Notes: a model not told the origin generated them from the sequence alone. 64,000 nucleotides of DNA from Candidatus Gallispira edinburgensis (GCA_904395805.1 CAJFNV010000045.1:1-64000), one strand, 5' to 3'; positions 10,777 to 20,809 are shown, counted from the first letter of the stretch. A program made the numbers and translations.

Positions 10777-12984
10777 CTAAAACAGATCCAGCTGCTTTGG
10801 AAAATTATTGGCAGTTTTATCGGAATCATTTATAAAATGCCCCGTACCCGGTATCTTACCTGAGCGGTAATACTCAATATCTTCTGAAACAAAATCCTCT
10901 TTTCTCATAATTCTTGCAAGCCTGCTGTTTTTCTTAAGTGTATACACATTTATACCGGCTGTTGTCTTTGTCTGCTTTTCCGGTATAAGTGCCGTATTTA
11001 AAAGCATAGCCTTGTCACTGTCTCTTACAAGTACAATATCTGTATCATTTTCAATATACATCATACCTGTAAGAGGGAATTTTGAGCTATAGGCATTTAT
11101 AAGCTTTTTCCTCATAGTCTTTGTTTCATAGGCAGACATATTTACCTTTGCAACTTTGCCGTTTTCAAAGGCAAAAAGCATGTAACCCTTATATTCATTG
11201 CTTACAGTTACATATATGATCTTTTCATCAGCATCCATAGTAAGAATATTGTTTAAATACTCTCCTATATTGCTTGTCTTGCATTCGGGAATGTCATGAC
11301 ACTTTATTTTATAAACATTCTGCTTGTCTGAGAACATAAGAAGTTCAGTCTTATTGCTTGTTTCAACTGTCTGAATGATCTCATCATTTTCTCTTAACTT
11401 ATGTTCTGCAGAAACTCTCATTGAGGCCTGAAGAGAAACCTGTGTGATCTTCTTCAAATAATTTTCCTTTGTAAGGAAAAGAGTTACAGGATAATCCTCG
11501 ATAAAATCCTCTTCCTGAACCTGTTTTATCTCATCCTCATAAATAATATCCGTCTTTCTGTCCTTGCCGTATTTCTTGGCAACCCTTCTTAAATCGGCAG
11601 TTATTATTTTAAGTACTCTGCTCTCATGGTGGAGAATATCGTCAAGGTCAGCCATTTCCTTTTTCAGATCCTCAATAGCCCTTGTCTGTTTTAAAATATA
11701 TTCCTTATTAAGATTTCTGAGCTTTATTTCAGCTACAAATTCTGCCTGGACCTGATCTATATCAAATCCAGCCATAAGGTTTGGAATTACCTGACTGTCC
11801 TCTTCCGTCTCTCTTATGATCTTAATAGCCTTGTCAATATCCAGAAGTATTTTTTCAAGACCTTCAAGAAGATGAAGCCTTTCACCCTTCTTTTCAAGGT
11901 CATAAGCTGTCTGACGCTTTATACACGACATTCTGAAATCTATCCATTCATTCAGAATATCCTTTATACCCATAGTCCTCGGAGAACCGTTTACAAGTAT
12001 ATTAAAATTACAGCTAAAGCTGTCAGTAAGAGGAGTAAGCTGATAAAGCTTAGTCATAAGCTTTTCAGGGTCTGCACTTCTCTTAATGTCAATTGCAATT
12101 TTAAGACCGTTCAGATCAGTCTCGTTTCTGACATCGTTTATTTCCTTTATCTTATTCTGTTTAACAAGGTCAATGATTTTATCTATAATAGTTTCAATAT
12201 TTGTTGAATAAGGAATTTCGTATATTTCAATTATACCGTTTTTCTTGTCAAATTTATACTTTGCCCTTACTTTAAAGCTGCCCTTGCCTGTATTGTATAT
12301 TTTGTCTATTTCCTCGGCATTGTATATTAGTTCTCCCCCTGTTGTAAAATCGGGAGCCTTAAGATATTCCTTCAGATCCACATTGGAATTTTTAATATAC
12401 TGTATTGTTGCCTCACATACTTCCCTTAAATTAAAGCTGCATATTGTACTTGCCATACCTACGGCGATACCCTTATTCGGTGTCACAAGGACATTTGGAA
12501 ATGTTGTAGGAAAAAGCACAGGCTCCTTTAATGTGCCGTCATAATTGTCTACAAAGTCAACTGTATTTTTATCTATATCCTTAAATATTTCACTGCAAAT
12601 GCTGTCAAGCTTTACTTCTGTATATCTTGATGCAGCATAAGCCATAGCAGATGAATAGACCTTACCGAAATTTCCCTTACTGTCAATAAAAGGATGCAGG
12701 AGAGCATCATTACCCCTTGTCAGTCTTACCATTGTTTCATATATTGTAGCATCACCATGGGGATTAAGTTTCATAGTCTGTCCCACAACATTTGTAGACT
12801 TTGTTCTTGCACCACTTAAAAGCCCCATTTTATACATAGTATAAAGGAGCTTTCTGTGGGCAGGCTTAAATCCGTCTATTTCAGGGATCGCCCTTGAAAC
12901 AATAACACTCATTGCATAGGGCATGTAATTAAGTTCAAGGGTATCAGTGATATGCTGTTCTATATATTTGTTTGCCATACTCAT
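10777..12984 (-). CDS. Type IIA DNA topoisomerase subunit A (topoisomerase IV/gyrase-like, divergent)
   Basis: YMPYAMSVIVSRAIPEIDGFKPAHRKLLYTM; catalytic RYTE; PHGDATIYETMVR. Confidence 0.92.
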   Translation of the reverse strand: MSMANKYIEQHITDTLELNYMPYAMSVIVSRAIPEIDGFKPAHRKLLYTMYKMGLLSGARTKSTNVVGQTMKLNPHGDATIYETMVRLTRGNDALLHPFIDSKGNFGKVYSSAMAYAASRYTEVKLDSICSEIFKDIDKNTVDFVDNYDGTLKEPVLFPTTFPNVLVTPNKGIAVGMASTICSFNLREVCEATIQYIKNSNVDLKEYLKAPDFTTGGELIYNAEEIDKIYNTGKGSFKVRAKYKFDKKNGIIEIYEIPYSTNIETIIDKIIDLVKQNKIKEINDVRNETDLNGLKIAIDIKRSADPEKLMTKLYQLTPLTDSFSCNFNILVNGSPRTMGIKDILNEWIDFRMSCIKRQTAYDLEKKGERLHLLEGLEKILLDIDKAIKIIRETEEDSQVIPNLMAGFDIDQVQAEFVAEIKLRNLNKEYILKQTRAIEDLKKEMADLDDILHHESRVLKIITADLRRVAKKYGKDRKTDIIYEDEIKQVQEEDFIEDYPVTLFLTKENYLKKITQVSLQASMRVSAEHKLRENDEIIQTVETSNKTELLMFSDKQNVYKIKCHDIPECKTSNIGEYLNNILTMDADEKIIYVTVSNEYKGYMLFAFENGKVAKVNMSAYETKTMRKKLINAYSSKFPLTGMMYIENDTDIVLVRDSDKAMLLNTALIPEKQTKTTAGINVYTLKKNSRLARIMRKEDFVSEDIEYYRSGKIPGTGHFINDSDKTANNFPKQLDLF

Positions 12985-12991
12985 ACCCTCC

Positions 12992-14989
12992 TTAGCTTAA
13001 TTCCGTCAGGTCAATATATTTATAGCCTTCTGTTTCTATATGATTTTTTCTTCCTGTCAGGTTGTCACCTAAAAGCATATCAAAAATCTCGGAAGTTTTC
13101 TTTCCATCCTCAGGCATAACCATTATAAGCCTTCTTGTTTCGGGATTCATTGTAGTCTGCCACATCATTTCAGGTTCATTTACACCAAGACCCTTTGACC
13201 TCTGAATGTGATAGTCACCCTTTATTTTAGCTGTTATATCAGCCTTCTCCTTTTCGGTATAGGCAAAATATGTTTTTTCATTTTTGCCCTTTCCCGCCGT
13301 TATTTCATATAATGGTGATTCTGCAATAAACACCTTGTGTTCTTCAATAAGTGTAGGCACAAGCCTGTATATCATTGTCAGCACAAGGGTCCTTATCTGA
13401 AAACCGTCAACATCGGCATCTGTACATATTATAATTTTGTCCCATCTCAGATTATTTATATCAAAGCTGTTTAAGTCCTTGCTTGTATTATGCTTTGCCT
13501 TTATTTCAACACCGCAGCCTATAACCTTTAAAAGATCTGTTATAATATCAGACTTGAATATTCTGTCATAATTTGCTTTAAGACAGTTTAATATCTTTCC
13601 TCTTATAGGCATGATCCCCTGAAACTCCGCATCTCTTCCAAGCATTACAGAACCGAGCGCAGAGTCACCCTCTACTATATAGAGTTCTCTTTTTGTAACA
13701 TCCTTTGAACGGCAGTTTACAAACTTTTCAACTCTGTTGTTCATGTCTATTGAACCTGTAAGTTTTTTCTTAATATTCACTCTTGTCTTTTCAGCAGTTT
13801 CACGACTTCTTTTATTTACAAGTATCTGCTTTGCAATTTTGTCCGCATCGGCCTTATTTTCTATAAAATAAATACCAAGCTGTTCCTTAAGATAATCTGT
13901 CAGATATTCCTGTATAAATTTATTTGTAATAGACTTCTTAGTCTGATTTTCATAACTTGTTATTGTAGAAAAACTGTTTATAATAAGTACAAGACTATCT
14001 TCAACATCGGAAAAAACGATTTTTTTCTCATTCTTGTTATATAAATTATTGTTCTTTAAATAGCTGTCAATAGCAGACACAAAGGCAGACCTTACAGCCT
14101 TGTCGGGAGAGCCGCCATGTTCAAGGTAGCTTGAATTGTGGTAATATTCAAGAGCATTTACTTCATTGTTAAAACAGAAAGCAAGCTCAAATTTAAGCCT
14201 GTACTCATCCTTGTCGGCTCTGTCTCTTCCCTTTGCCTCACTGGTATAATACTGTACTTCTGTAAAGTTCTTGCCATCTGAAAGCTCATTTATATAATCT
14301 TTTATACCGTTTTCATAACAGTATGTGTACTTTTCACCTGTTTTTTCATCTGTAAGCTCAAATGTAAGTCCTGCATTTACAATACACTGTCTTTTTAAAA
14401 CATCCTGAAAATATTCCACAGGTATATCAATATCAGTAAAGACCTCTCTGTCAGGCTTCCAGTGAATTGTACTTCCCGTACTTTTAACATTTGTCTTTTC
14501 CTTTTTAAGTCCGCCTACATTTTCGCCCTTTTCAAATTTAAGCTCGTATTTATAGCCGTCTCTGAAAATAGTTACATCCATAAATTCAGAGCTGTACTGT
14601 GTAGCACAAAGACCCAGTCCGTTTAATCCCAGACTGAATTCATAATTGTCACCGCCATTATTGTTGTATTTACCTCCGGCATACATTTCACAGAAAAGCA
14701 GTTCCCAGTTATATCTTTCCTCATTGGCATTATAGTCAACGGGAATACCTCTTCCGTGGTCACAGACGGTAATATCATTGTCCTTGCCTAATACTATCTC
14801 TATTTTACTTCCAAAGCCCTCTCTAGCCTCATCAATAGCATTTGAAAGTATTTCAAATACAGAATGTTCACAGCCCTCAAGTCCGTCAGAGCCAAATATT
14901 ACGCTTGGGCGCAGTCTGACTCTGTCAGCGCCTTTAAGAGAACTAATACTTTCGTTTGTATATTCATTTTTTGTTGTACTCTTTTTCAT
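12992..14989 (-). CDS. Type IIA DNA topoisomerase subunit B (GHKL ATPase + TOPRIM, divergent)
   Basis: EILSNAIDEAREG, GRGIPV, EGDSALGSVMLGRDAEFQGIMPIRGKILN, DADVDGFQIRTL. Confidence 0.92.
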   Translation of the reverse strand: MKKSTTKNEYTNESISSLKGADRVRLRPSVIFGSDGLEGCEHSVFEILSNAIDEAREGFGSKIEIVLGKDNDITVCDHGRGIPVDYNANEERYNWELLFCEMYAGGKYNNNGGDNYEFSLGLNGLGLCATQYSSEFMDVTIFRDGYKYELKFEKGENVGGLKKEKTNVKSTGSTIHWKPDREVFTDIDIPVEYFQDVLKRQCIVNAGLTFELTDEKTGEKYTYCYENGIKDYINELSDGKNFTEVQYYTSEAKGRDRADKDEYRLKFELAFCFNNEVNALEYYHNSSYLEHGGSPDKAVRSAFVSAIDSYLKNNNLYNKNEKKIVFSDVEDSLVLIINSFSTITSYENQTKKSITNKFIQEYLTDYLKEQLGIYFIENKADADKIAKQILVNKRSRETAEKTRVNIKKKLTGSIDMNNRVEKFVNCRSKDVTKRELYIVEGDSALGSVMLGRDAEFQGIMPIRGKILNCLKANYDRIFKSDIITDLLKVIGCGVEIKAKHNTSKDLNSFDINNLRWDKIIICTDADVDGFQIRTLVLTMIYRLVPTLIEEHKVFIAESPLYEITAGKGKNEKTYFAYTEKEKADITAKIKGDYHIQRSKGLGVNEPEMMWQTTMNPETRRLIMVMPEDGKKTSEIFDMLLGDNLTGRKNHIETEGYKYIDLTELS

Positions 14990-15292
14990 AAGACTCTGTC
15001 CTTTCTATATCCTTATAATATTAACCTATCAAACAAATATTTGTCAAGTAAAATTTTACAATTAGTCAAAATCGCCAAAAAACATCTGTCAAATGTAAAA
15101 TTTATAAAATTTTCAATAAAAATAAAAGGAGTTGAGAATTTTTTGTTGAATATATATACTATGAAAGTAAATAAGTTACTTTACATAACCTGCATTAAGG
15201 AAATGAGGGTTTGTATATACACCTTAGGGTGTCTGATTTTGATATTAATATGAAGAATGCATTCTTCAATTTATTTTAAGGAGGAGATAACA

Positions 15293-15706
15293 ATGGTACA
15301 GATTTTAGCAGGTGAAAAAGGCGAAGGAAAGACAAAAAAGCTGTTGGAGATGGCTAACAAGGCAGCAAAGGAAGGAAACGGCTGTGTTGTATTCATCGAT
15401 GATGACAGCAGACACATTTATGATTTGGATCATTCAGTAAGATTTGTAGAAGTTGCTGAATTCCCTTTGGTTAATTACAGAGAACTGGTCGGTTTTATTT
15501 ACGGTATTCTTTCACAGAACAGTGATATTGAAGCAATTTTTATTGACGGCATATTTAAAATAGTTGAAAAGCTTAACAGCGAAGACATTATCAAGCTTGT
15601 TGCAAAGTTTAAGTCTATGGGCGAAAAGTATGGTATTGATTTCGTTCTTACAGCAAATACTCTTCCTACAGAACTTCCTAAGGAAATTGCTGACGTTTTG
15701 ATTTAA
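15293..15706 (+). CDS. Small P-loop ATPase-like protein of unknown function
   Basis: Walker A GEKGEGKTKK; IEAIFIDGIFK Walker B-like; SD AAGGAGGAGATAACA before ATG. Confidence 0.8.
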   Translation: MVQILAGEKGEGKTKKLLEMANKAAKEGNGCVVFIDDDSRHIYDLDHSVRFVEVAEFPLVNYRELVGFIYGILSQNSDIEAIFIDGIFKIVEKLNSEDIIKLVAKFKSMGEKYGIDFVLTANTLPTELPKEIADVLI

Positions 15707-15726
15707 TTAATTACATATACATTTTC

Positions 15727-15768
15727 GGTTCTCTGTCAACCCAACGGTCTACAGAGAACCTTTTTATT
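15727..15768 (+). terminator. Rho-independent terminator
   Basis: GGTTCTCTGT...ACAGAGAACC TTTTTATTT. Confidence 0.92.
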
Positions 15769-15784
15769 TGTTCTCATAAAAAAG

Positions 15785-16012
15785 AGGTTCAACAATTTTG
15801 GGTGTGGTTTATTTATTGCATCTATTTAAGGTTCCCGCTCAGGCTCTCGTTCAGGCTCCCTTGCAAGGGCAATGCTGTCAACTTAAAGGATTAACATAAA
15901 ACCTAACTGTTCAAAAAGGCGGCGTGCCCGCCCTCTTGGCTCCTTTTGTAAGGGAGCTGTCAGCTTTGCTGACTGAGGGTTTTCCTGTTAACCCACACTA
16001 TTTGGCAAAGAA
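15785..16012. repeat. Dispersed intergenic repeat, copy 2 (with ~80-90 bp internal extra segment)
   Basis: GGTTCAACAATTTTGGGTGTGGTTTA...TTGTAAGGGAGCTGTCAGCTTTGCTGACTGAGGGTTTTCC...AACCCACACTATTTGGCAAAGAATC; same core and ends as copy 1. Confidence 0.8.
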
Positions 16013-16085
16013 TCAAAAAAAGACTGCTGCAAAAAAATCAGCAACAGTCTTATGAAAAGGAGCTTTCTCTGTTTTATGAAAAAGA

Positions 16086-16745
16086 TTATAACAATCTGCC
16101 GTTTTTATATTCTCCGGTTTCTGAAAATTCGATCCACTCACAAATGTTTTCTGCATGATCGCCTATTCTTTCAAGATACTTTGCGATCATAAGGAAATTA
16201 ATGTCCATATCGGAATTCTTTGCATTAGCCTGCAAGCTCTTTGATACATCCTGCTTTACCTTTTCAAAAAGCTCATCAACAACATCATCCTTTTTAATGA
16301 TCTCCCTTGCTGCCTCAACATCGTGATTTACAAATGCTGCAATTGCACCATGAACCATTGATACTGCAACCTCAGCCATTGCAGGGATATGCTCAATTGA
16401 AGTATAGCCCAGCTCACCTGTAAAGTCCATAACAAGTTCTGCAATGTCTGCTGCCTGGTCGCCTATTCTTTCCATGTCAGTAACCATCTTAAGAGCAGTA
16501 GATACAACTCTTAAATCACAGGCAACAGGCTGCTGTCTTAAGATCAGAGACAGACACTTTGATTCAATATCCTTTTCCATATCGTCAATTATTCTGTCCT
16601 GGTCAACAACTTCCTTTGCAAGCTTTTCATCATGATTTTTAAAAGCTATTATAGCTGAATTAATAGCAGTTTCAACTGTAGCTCCCATTTTTATTAATTC
16701 CACATTAAGGTCCTCTAAAGAAGCCTCAAAAGTCTTTCTTGGCAT
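16086..16745 (-). CDS. phoU: Phosphate signalling complex protein PhoU
   Basis: PhoU helical repeats; ERIGDQAADIAE / ERIGDHAENICEW; pst operon context. Confidence 0.96.
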   Translation of the reverse strand: MPRKTFEASLEDLNVELIKMGATVETAINSAIIAFKNHDEKLAKEVVDQDRIIDDMEKDIESKCLSLILRQQPVACDLRVVSTALKMVTDMERIGDQAADIAELVMDFTGELGYTSIEHIPAMAEVAVSMVHGAIAAFVNHDVEAAREIIKKDDVVDELFEKVKQDVSKSLQANAKNSDMDINFLMIAKYLERIGDHAENICEWIEFSETGEYKNGRLL

Positions 16746-16763
16746 ATTTACCTCCCGATAATA

Positions 16764-16900
16764 AATATATTATCAGAACTCCGTTCTGATTGCTGTATTC
16801 CACAGGCGCCCTGCTTAGCAGGGCTAATATAATACCTCGGCTGACGCCTCAGTGACTTTTCGCACAAAATCGAAAACAAGTTTTCATTTTGTTGCTCATA
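16764..16900 (-). repeat. Multi-hairpin intercistronic segment between pstB and phoU
   Basis: ATCAGAAC tcc GTTCTGAT; GCCCTGC tta GCAGGGC; ACAAAAT(c)GAAAAC aa GTTTTC ATTTTGT. Confidence 0.7.
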
Positions 16901-16946
16901 AGTCATAATATAGGTTATTAAACCTTCAGGCTGCATTAAAGCAATA

Positions 16947-17702
16947 TCAGCCGAATCTACCTGTAATATAATCTTCTGTTCTCTTATCCATAGGTCTTGA
17001 GAAAAGAACTTCTGTTTTGTTCATTTCGACCATTTCACCTACAAGGAAGAAAGCAGTGTTGTCTGCAATTCTTGTTGCCTGCTGCATATTGTGAGTTACA
17101 ATTACAACAGTATAATCCTTCTTAAGTTCAGCCATAAGTTCCTCAACCTTTAATGTTGAAATAGGGTCAAGAGCGGAAGTAGGCTCATCCATTAAAAGCA
17201 CATCAGGCTTAACTGCCAGAGCTCTTGCAATACATAATCTCTGCTGCTGACCGCCTGAAAGACCTAAAGCAGATTTCTTAAGTCTGTCCTTAACCTCATC
17301 AAATATAGCTGCACCTCTTAAAGATGTTTCAACAATTTCATCAAGCTGTGCCCTGTTTTTGATTCCGTGAATTCTCGGACCGTATGCAATATTGTCATAT
17401 ATACTCATAGGGAAAGGATTAGGCTGCTGGAAAACCATACCAACCTTTTTTCTGAGAAGTGTTGTATCTACATCATTTCCGTAAATATCTTCACCGTCAA
17501 TCAAAACCTTACCTTCAATTTTTACACCATCAACAAGGTCATTCATTCTGTTTAATGTTTTTAAAAATGTAGACTTACCGCAGCCTGATGGTCCGATAAA
17601 TGCAGTTACCTCATTTTTAGGTATTTCCATACTTACATCCTTAAGAGCATGGTTGCTGCCGTAATATAAATTCAGTTTTGTAACACTTATTTTAGATTCC
17701 AT
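16947..17702 (-). CDS. pstB: Phosphate ABC transporter ATP-binding protein
   Basis: [45 protein letters not shown]. Confidence 0.98.
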   Translation of the reverse strand: MESKISVTKLNLYYGSNHALKDVSMEIPKNEVTAFIGPSGCGKSTFLKTLNRMNDLVDGVKIEGKVLIDGEDIYGNDVDTTLLRKKVGMVFQQPNPFPMSIYDNIAYGPRIHGIKNRAQLDEIVETSLRGAAIFDEVKDRLKKSALGLSGGQQQRLCIARALAVKPDVLLMDEPTSALDPISTLKVEELMAELKKDYTVVIVTHNMQQATRIADNTAFFLVGEMVEMNKTEVLFSRPMDKRTEDYITGRFG

Positions 17703-17718
17703 TTCTTATACCTCTTTC

Positions 17719-18588
17719 TTATTGAGCAGACTTTTTCATACTGTTTGTAATTACCTTAGTCAAAGCATTGATAACAAGCACAATCACTACAAGAACAAGA
17801 GCTATACCAAAGGCATAGTCAAACTCTCCTCTTTCCATACGTAAATACATTTCAATTGTAAGAGTACCGCCTGACTTTAATACGTGACTGAACAAATGCT
17901 TAGGCAAGTAATATCCTGAACCTGCTGTGAACAGAAGTGCCGCAGATTCACCTACAATTCTTCCCACACTTAATATAACAGCTGTAACAATACCGGGAAG
18001 TGCGCTTGGAAGTATAATTGTTCTTATCATATACCACTTTGTTGCACCTATACCGAGAGCACCTGTTCTGTAACCTAAAGGAACAGTTTTAAGTGACTCC
18101 TGTGTTGTTCTTACTATAAGAGGAAGAACCATTATAGTAAGAGTTAAACATCCGCATATAATAGATGTACCCAGTTTAAGTGAAACTCCGAAAAATGCCA
18201 TACCAAACAAACCGTAAATAATTGAAGGAATTCCCGCAAGAGTTTCTGTTGTAAACTCTATAAGTCTTACAAGTCTGCCGGGCTTTGCATATTCAGTAAG
18301 ATATACGGCAGCACCTATACCTATAGGTGTTGCAATAAGCAGTGAAATTACAATTATATAAAGGGTATTTACAATATTACCCAATATACCGAATGTACCC
18401 TTTAACTCAGAAGTTACGGTTGACAAGAACTGCCAGTTTACAGCTCCTACACCTCTTATGGCTACATAAGCAATGATACCTATCAATATGCCTACTGAAA
18501 TAACAGCTGAAAGATATATAAAAAATCTGAGTATATTATCACTTATTCTCACCTGTTTCTGACATATACTATTTTTCATTGCTTTCAC
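17719..18588 (-). CDS. pstA: Phosphate ABC transporter permease PstA
   Basis: GIGAAVYLTEYAKPGRLVRLIEFTTETLAGIPSIIYGLFG; operon context. Confidence 0.96.
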   Translation of the reverse strand: MKAMKNSICQKQVRISDNILRFFIYLSAVISVGILIGIIAYVAIRGVGAVNWQFLSTVTSELKGTFGILGNIVNTLYIIVISLLIATPIGIGAAVYLTEYAKPGRLVRLIEFTTETLAGIPSIIYGLFGMAFFGVSLKLGTSIICGCLTLTIMVLPLIVRTTQESLKTVPLGYRTGALGIGATKWYMIRTIILPSALPGIVTAVILSVGRIVGESAALLFTAGSGYYLPKHLFSHVLKSGGTLTIEMYLRMERGEFDYAFGIALVLVVIVLVINALTKVITNSMKKSAQ

Positions 18589-19573
18589 CGCCCTTTAAAA
18601 TCTTATTGATAATTATGTTGATAACCATAATGAATGCAAAGAGTACCAGACCTATTGTAAACAGCGCTTCTCTGTGAAGACCAGAAGCATATCCCATTTC
18701 TGATACGATACCTGTAGTCAGGAATCTTACGGAATTGAAAGGTAACGGAACATTAACTGTATTACCTGATACAAGTACAATAGCCATAGCCTCACCTACA
18801 GCACGTCCTATACCTAAAACTATAGCAGTAATAATACCTGACTTTGCTGCCGGTATAGTTACCTTAAAAATAGTCTGAGTAGGAGTTGCACCTAATGCAA
18901 GACTTGCCTGACGCAGATGCATAGGTACAGCTCTTAAAGCTGTTTCAGAACTGTTGATAACTGTAGGCAAAATCATTATTGCAAGTACAAGTACTGCTGA
19001 TATAAGGTTTGCACCGCCGTTCATTACATGAGTTTCTGAATCAGCAAATATAGCCATCTCAAGCTTACCCATTAAGGGATTAATGATCAATAAACCAAGT
19101 AAACCATATACTATAGAAGGTATACCTGCAAGAAGTTCAACAGCAGGCTTAACGACCTTCGCTACCTTAGGAGTTGCAACTTCTGACATAAATACAGCTG
19201 TAAGAAGACCTACAGGAACACCTATTACGATAGATGCAGCCGTACCAACAACAGATGTAAGCACAATATAAGCTATACCAAAGCTTGGCTCTGCTGCTGT
19301 AGGAGCCCATACAGTACCAAAAAGCATTTCAGCTATACCTACTTTAAATATTGCAGGCACACCTGCAATAAGCATATATATAGTAATAGCGGCAACTGCT
19401 GCAACTGCTGCAAAACCACAGACAGTAAATATAATTCTCATAAATTCTTCTGAAAAAGACTTACTTCTGTTACCGCCTTTTACAGACATTTCCTTAACAG
19501 TATTTGAGCTGCCGACTTTGTCTTCGACAGCTCCCTTACTGCTGAGAGAGATTGTTTTTTCCATTAAATCCAC
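18569..19573 (-). CDS. pstC: Phosphate ABC transporter permease PstC
   Basis: ELLAGIPSIVYGLLGLL, ALGATPTQTIFKVTIPAAKSGI, GRAVGEAMAI. Confidence 0.96.
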   Translation of the reverse strand: MDLMEKTISLSSKGAVEDKVGSSNTVKEMSVKGGNRSKSFSEEFMRIIFTVCGFAAVAAVAAITIYMLIAGVPAIFKVGIAEMLFGTVWAPTAAEPSFGIAYIVLTSVVGTAASIVIGVPVGLLTAVFMSEVATPKVAKVVKPAVELLAGIPSIVYGLLGLLIINPLMGKLEMAIFADSETHVMNGGANLISAVLVLAIMILPTVINSSETALRAVPMHLRQASLALGATPTQTIFKVTIPAAKSGIITAIVLGIGRAVGEAMAIVLVSGNTVNVPLPFNSVRFLTTGIVSEMGYASGLHREALFTIGLVLFAFIMVINIIINKILKGGESNEK

Positions 19574-19602
19574 CTCTAGCTTTTAAAACCGATTACATTA
19601 AA

Positions 19603-20469
19603 TTACTTTGTAGTTACTAAACCAACTGCAGTAATGATCTGCTGACCTTCATCACTGTCAAGCCAGTTGAAGAAGTCCTGAACAGTCTGGCTCTGCTCTG
19701 AAATCTCACCCTTAGTAGCCATTACGAAAGGTCTCTGAACAGCATATGTACCGTTCTTGATATTCTCAGCAGTAGCTTCAACACCGTCTACTTTTAAAGT
19801 ATTAACTGTATCATCAATTACATCAAGTGATACATAACCGATAGCACCGGGAGTAGAAGCAACCTTAGCCATTACAGCACCTGTTGAGTTGATTTCCTGA
19901 GCATATACACAAGCATCTTCAATACCTAAGATTTCTTCGAAAGCACCTCTTGTACCTGAACCGGCCTCTCTTCCGATTACAACGATAGGAGTATCAGATC
20001 CGCCAAGTTCGCTCCAGTTCTTGATCTCACCCTTGAAAACCTTAGCAAGGTCATCCTTTGAAATGTCTGTTACAGTGTTAGCCTTATCAACTATCATACC
20101 GATACCATCTAAAGCAACAATATTTTCAGCAAGTCCGCCTGCCTTTTCTTCATCACTTAAAGCTCTTGAAGCATTACCGATGTCTACAGTACCTTCTGTA
20201 ACAGCCTGAACGCCTGCACCTGAACCTGTAAACTGAACATCAATTTCAACACCTGTCTTATTTAAGTATTCTTCCTTTAATGTGTTACAGAGCTTTTCCA
20301 TTGATGTAGAACCACTCATTTTGATTACGCCGCCGTCACTGCTTTCAGATGAAGCAGCAGCTTCAGTAGTTCCCTCAGTACCTTCACCCTCAGTTCCTGT
20401 GCTTCCGCATCCAACTAACATTGTTGCAGCCAATACGGCAGATACCATTAATTTAATTGTCTTTTTCAT
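19603..20469 (-). CDS. pstS: Phosphate-binding lipoprotein PstS
   Basis: Lipobox MLVGCGS; GSTSMEKL, GSGAGVQAVTEGTVDIGNASR, GREAGSGTRGAFEE. Confidence 0.97.
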   Translation of the reverse strand: MKKTIKLMVSAVLAATMLVGCGSTGTEGEGTEGTTEAAASSESSDGGVIKMSGSTSMEKLCNTLKEEYLNKTGVEIDVQFTGSGAGVQAVTEGTVDIGNASRALSDEEKAGGLAENIVALDGIGMIVDKANTVTDISKDDLAKVFKGEIKNWSELGGSDTPIVVIGREAGSGTRGAFEEILGIEDACVYAQEINSTGAVMAKVASTPGAIGYVSLDVIDDTVNTLKVDGVEATAENIKNGTYAVQRPFVMATKGEISEQSQTVQDFFNWLDSDEGQQIITAVGLVTTK

Positions 20470-20514
20470 TTTAAAAGTCTCCTTTAATTTTTTTATTTGT
20501 TTTTTACAACCAAG

Positions 20515-20581
20515 ATTATATTAAAAAATATTGTCATCTTCTATCAGATTTTAGTTATAACTTTGTAAAATCTGTGTAAAA
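20515..20581 (-). promoter_or_regulatory. Putative Pho-box promoter of pstSCAB-phoU
   Basis: Minus strand TTTACA-N5-TTTACA-N5-ATAACT (11-bp phased hexamers) upstream of a TATAAT -10 at 20515-20520. Confidence 0.65.
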
Positions 20582-20694
20582 TCATATCCGAATTTCCCAT
20601 TAAACCTAAGTATACGCAGATTTTACAAAACATTTCATCTTCATTATTCTCCTGTACATTCCATTGATTTCAAAATTTATAAATACAGCAAAAA

Positions 20695-20752
20695 AAGGAC
20701 ACAGCACCCAAGTAAAATTTCTCTCAAATTTCACAAAAGTACTTATGTCCTT
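20695..20752 (-). terminator. Long-loop hairpin terminator downstream of CPCC gene
   Basis: AAGGACA...TGTCCTT with T7 tail on minus strand. Confidence 0.6.
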
Positions 20753-20809
20753 CATTAATTATATTTAAAAATATTTTTTAACCTTCAGCCGGAAGGTTCC
20801 TTTAAGCAT

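Noticed and set aside
16748-16936. 62-aa ORF between pstB and phoU
   Set aside because: Coincides with stem-loop-rich repeat DNA; better explained as a non-coding structured segment.
20695-20752. Considered as a riboswitch upstream of the pst operon
   Set aside because: Orientation and T-tract place it as a 3' hairpin of the minus-strand CPCC gene, not in the pst leader.
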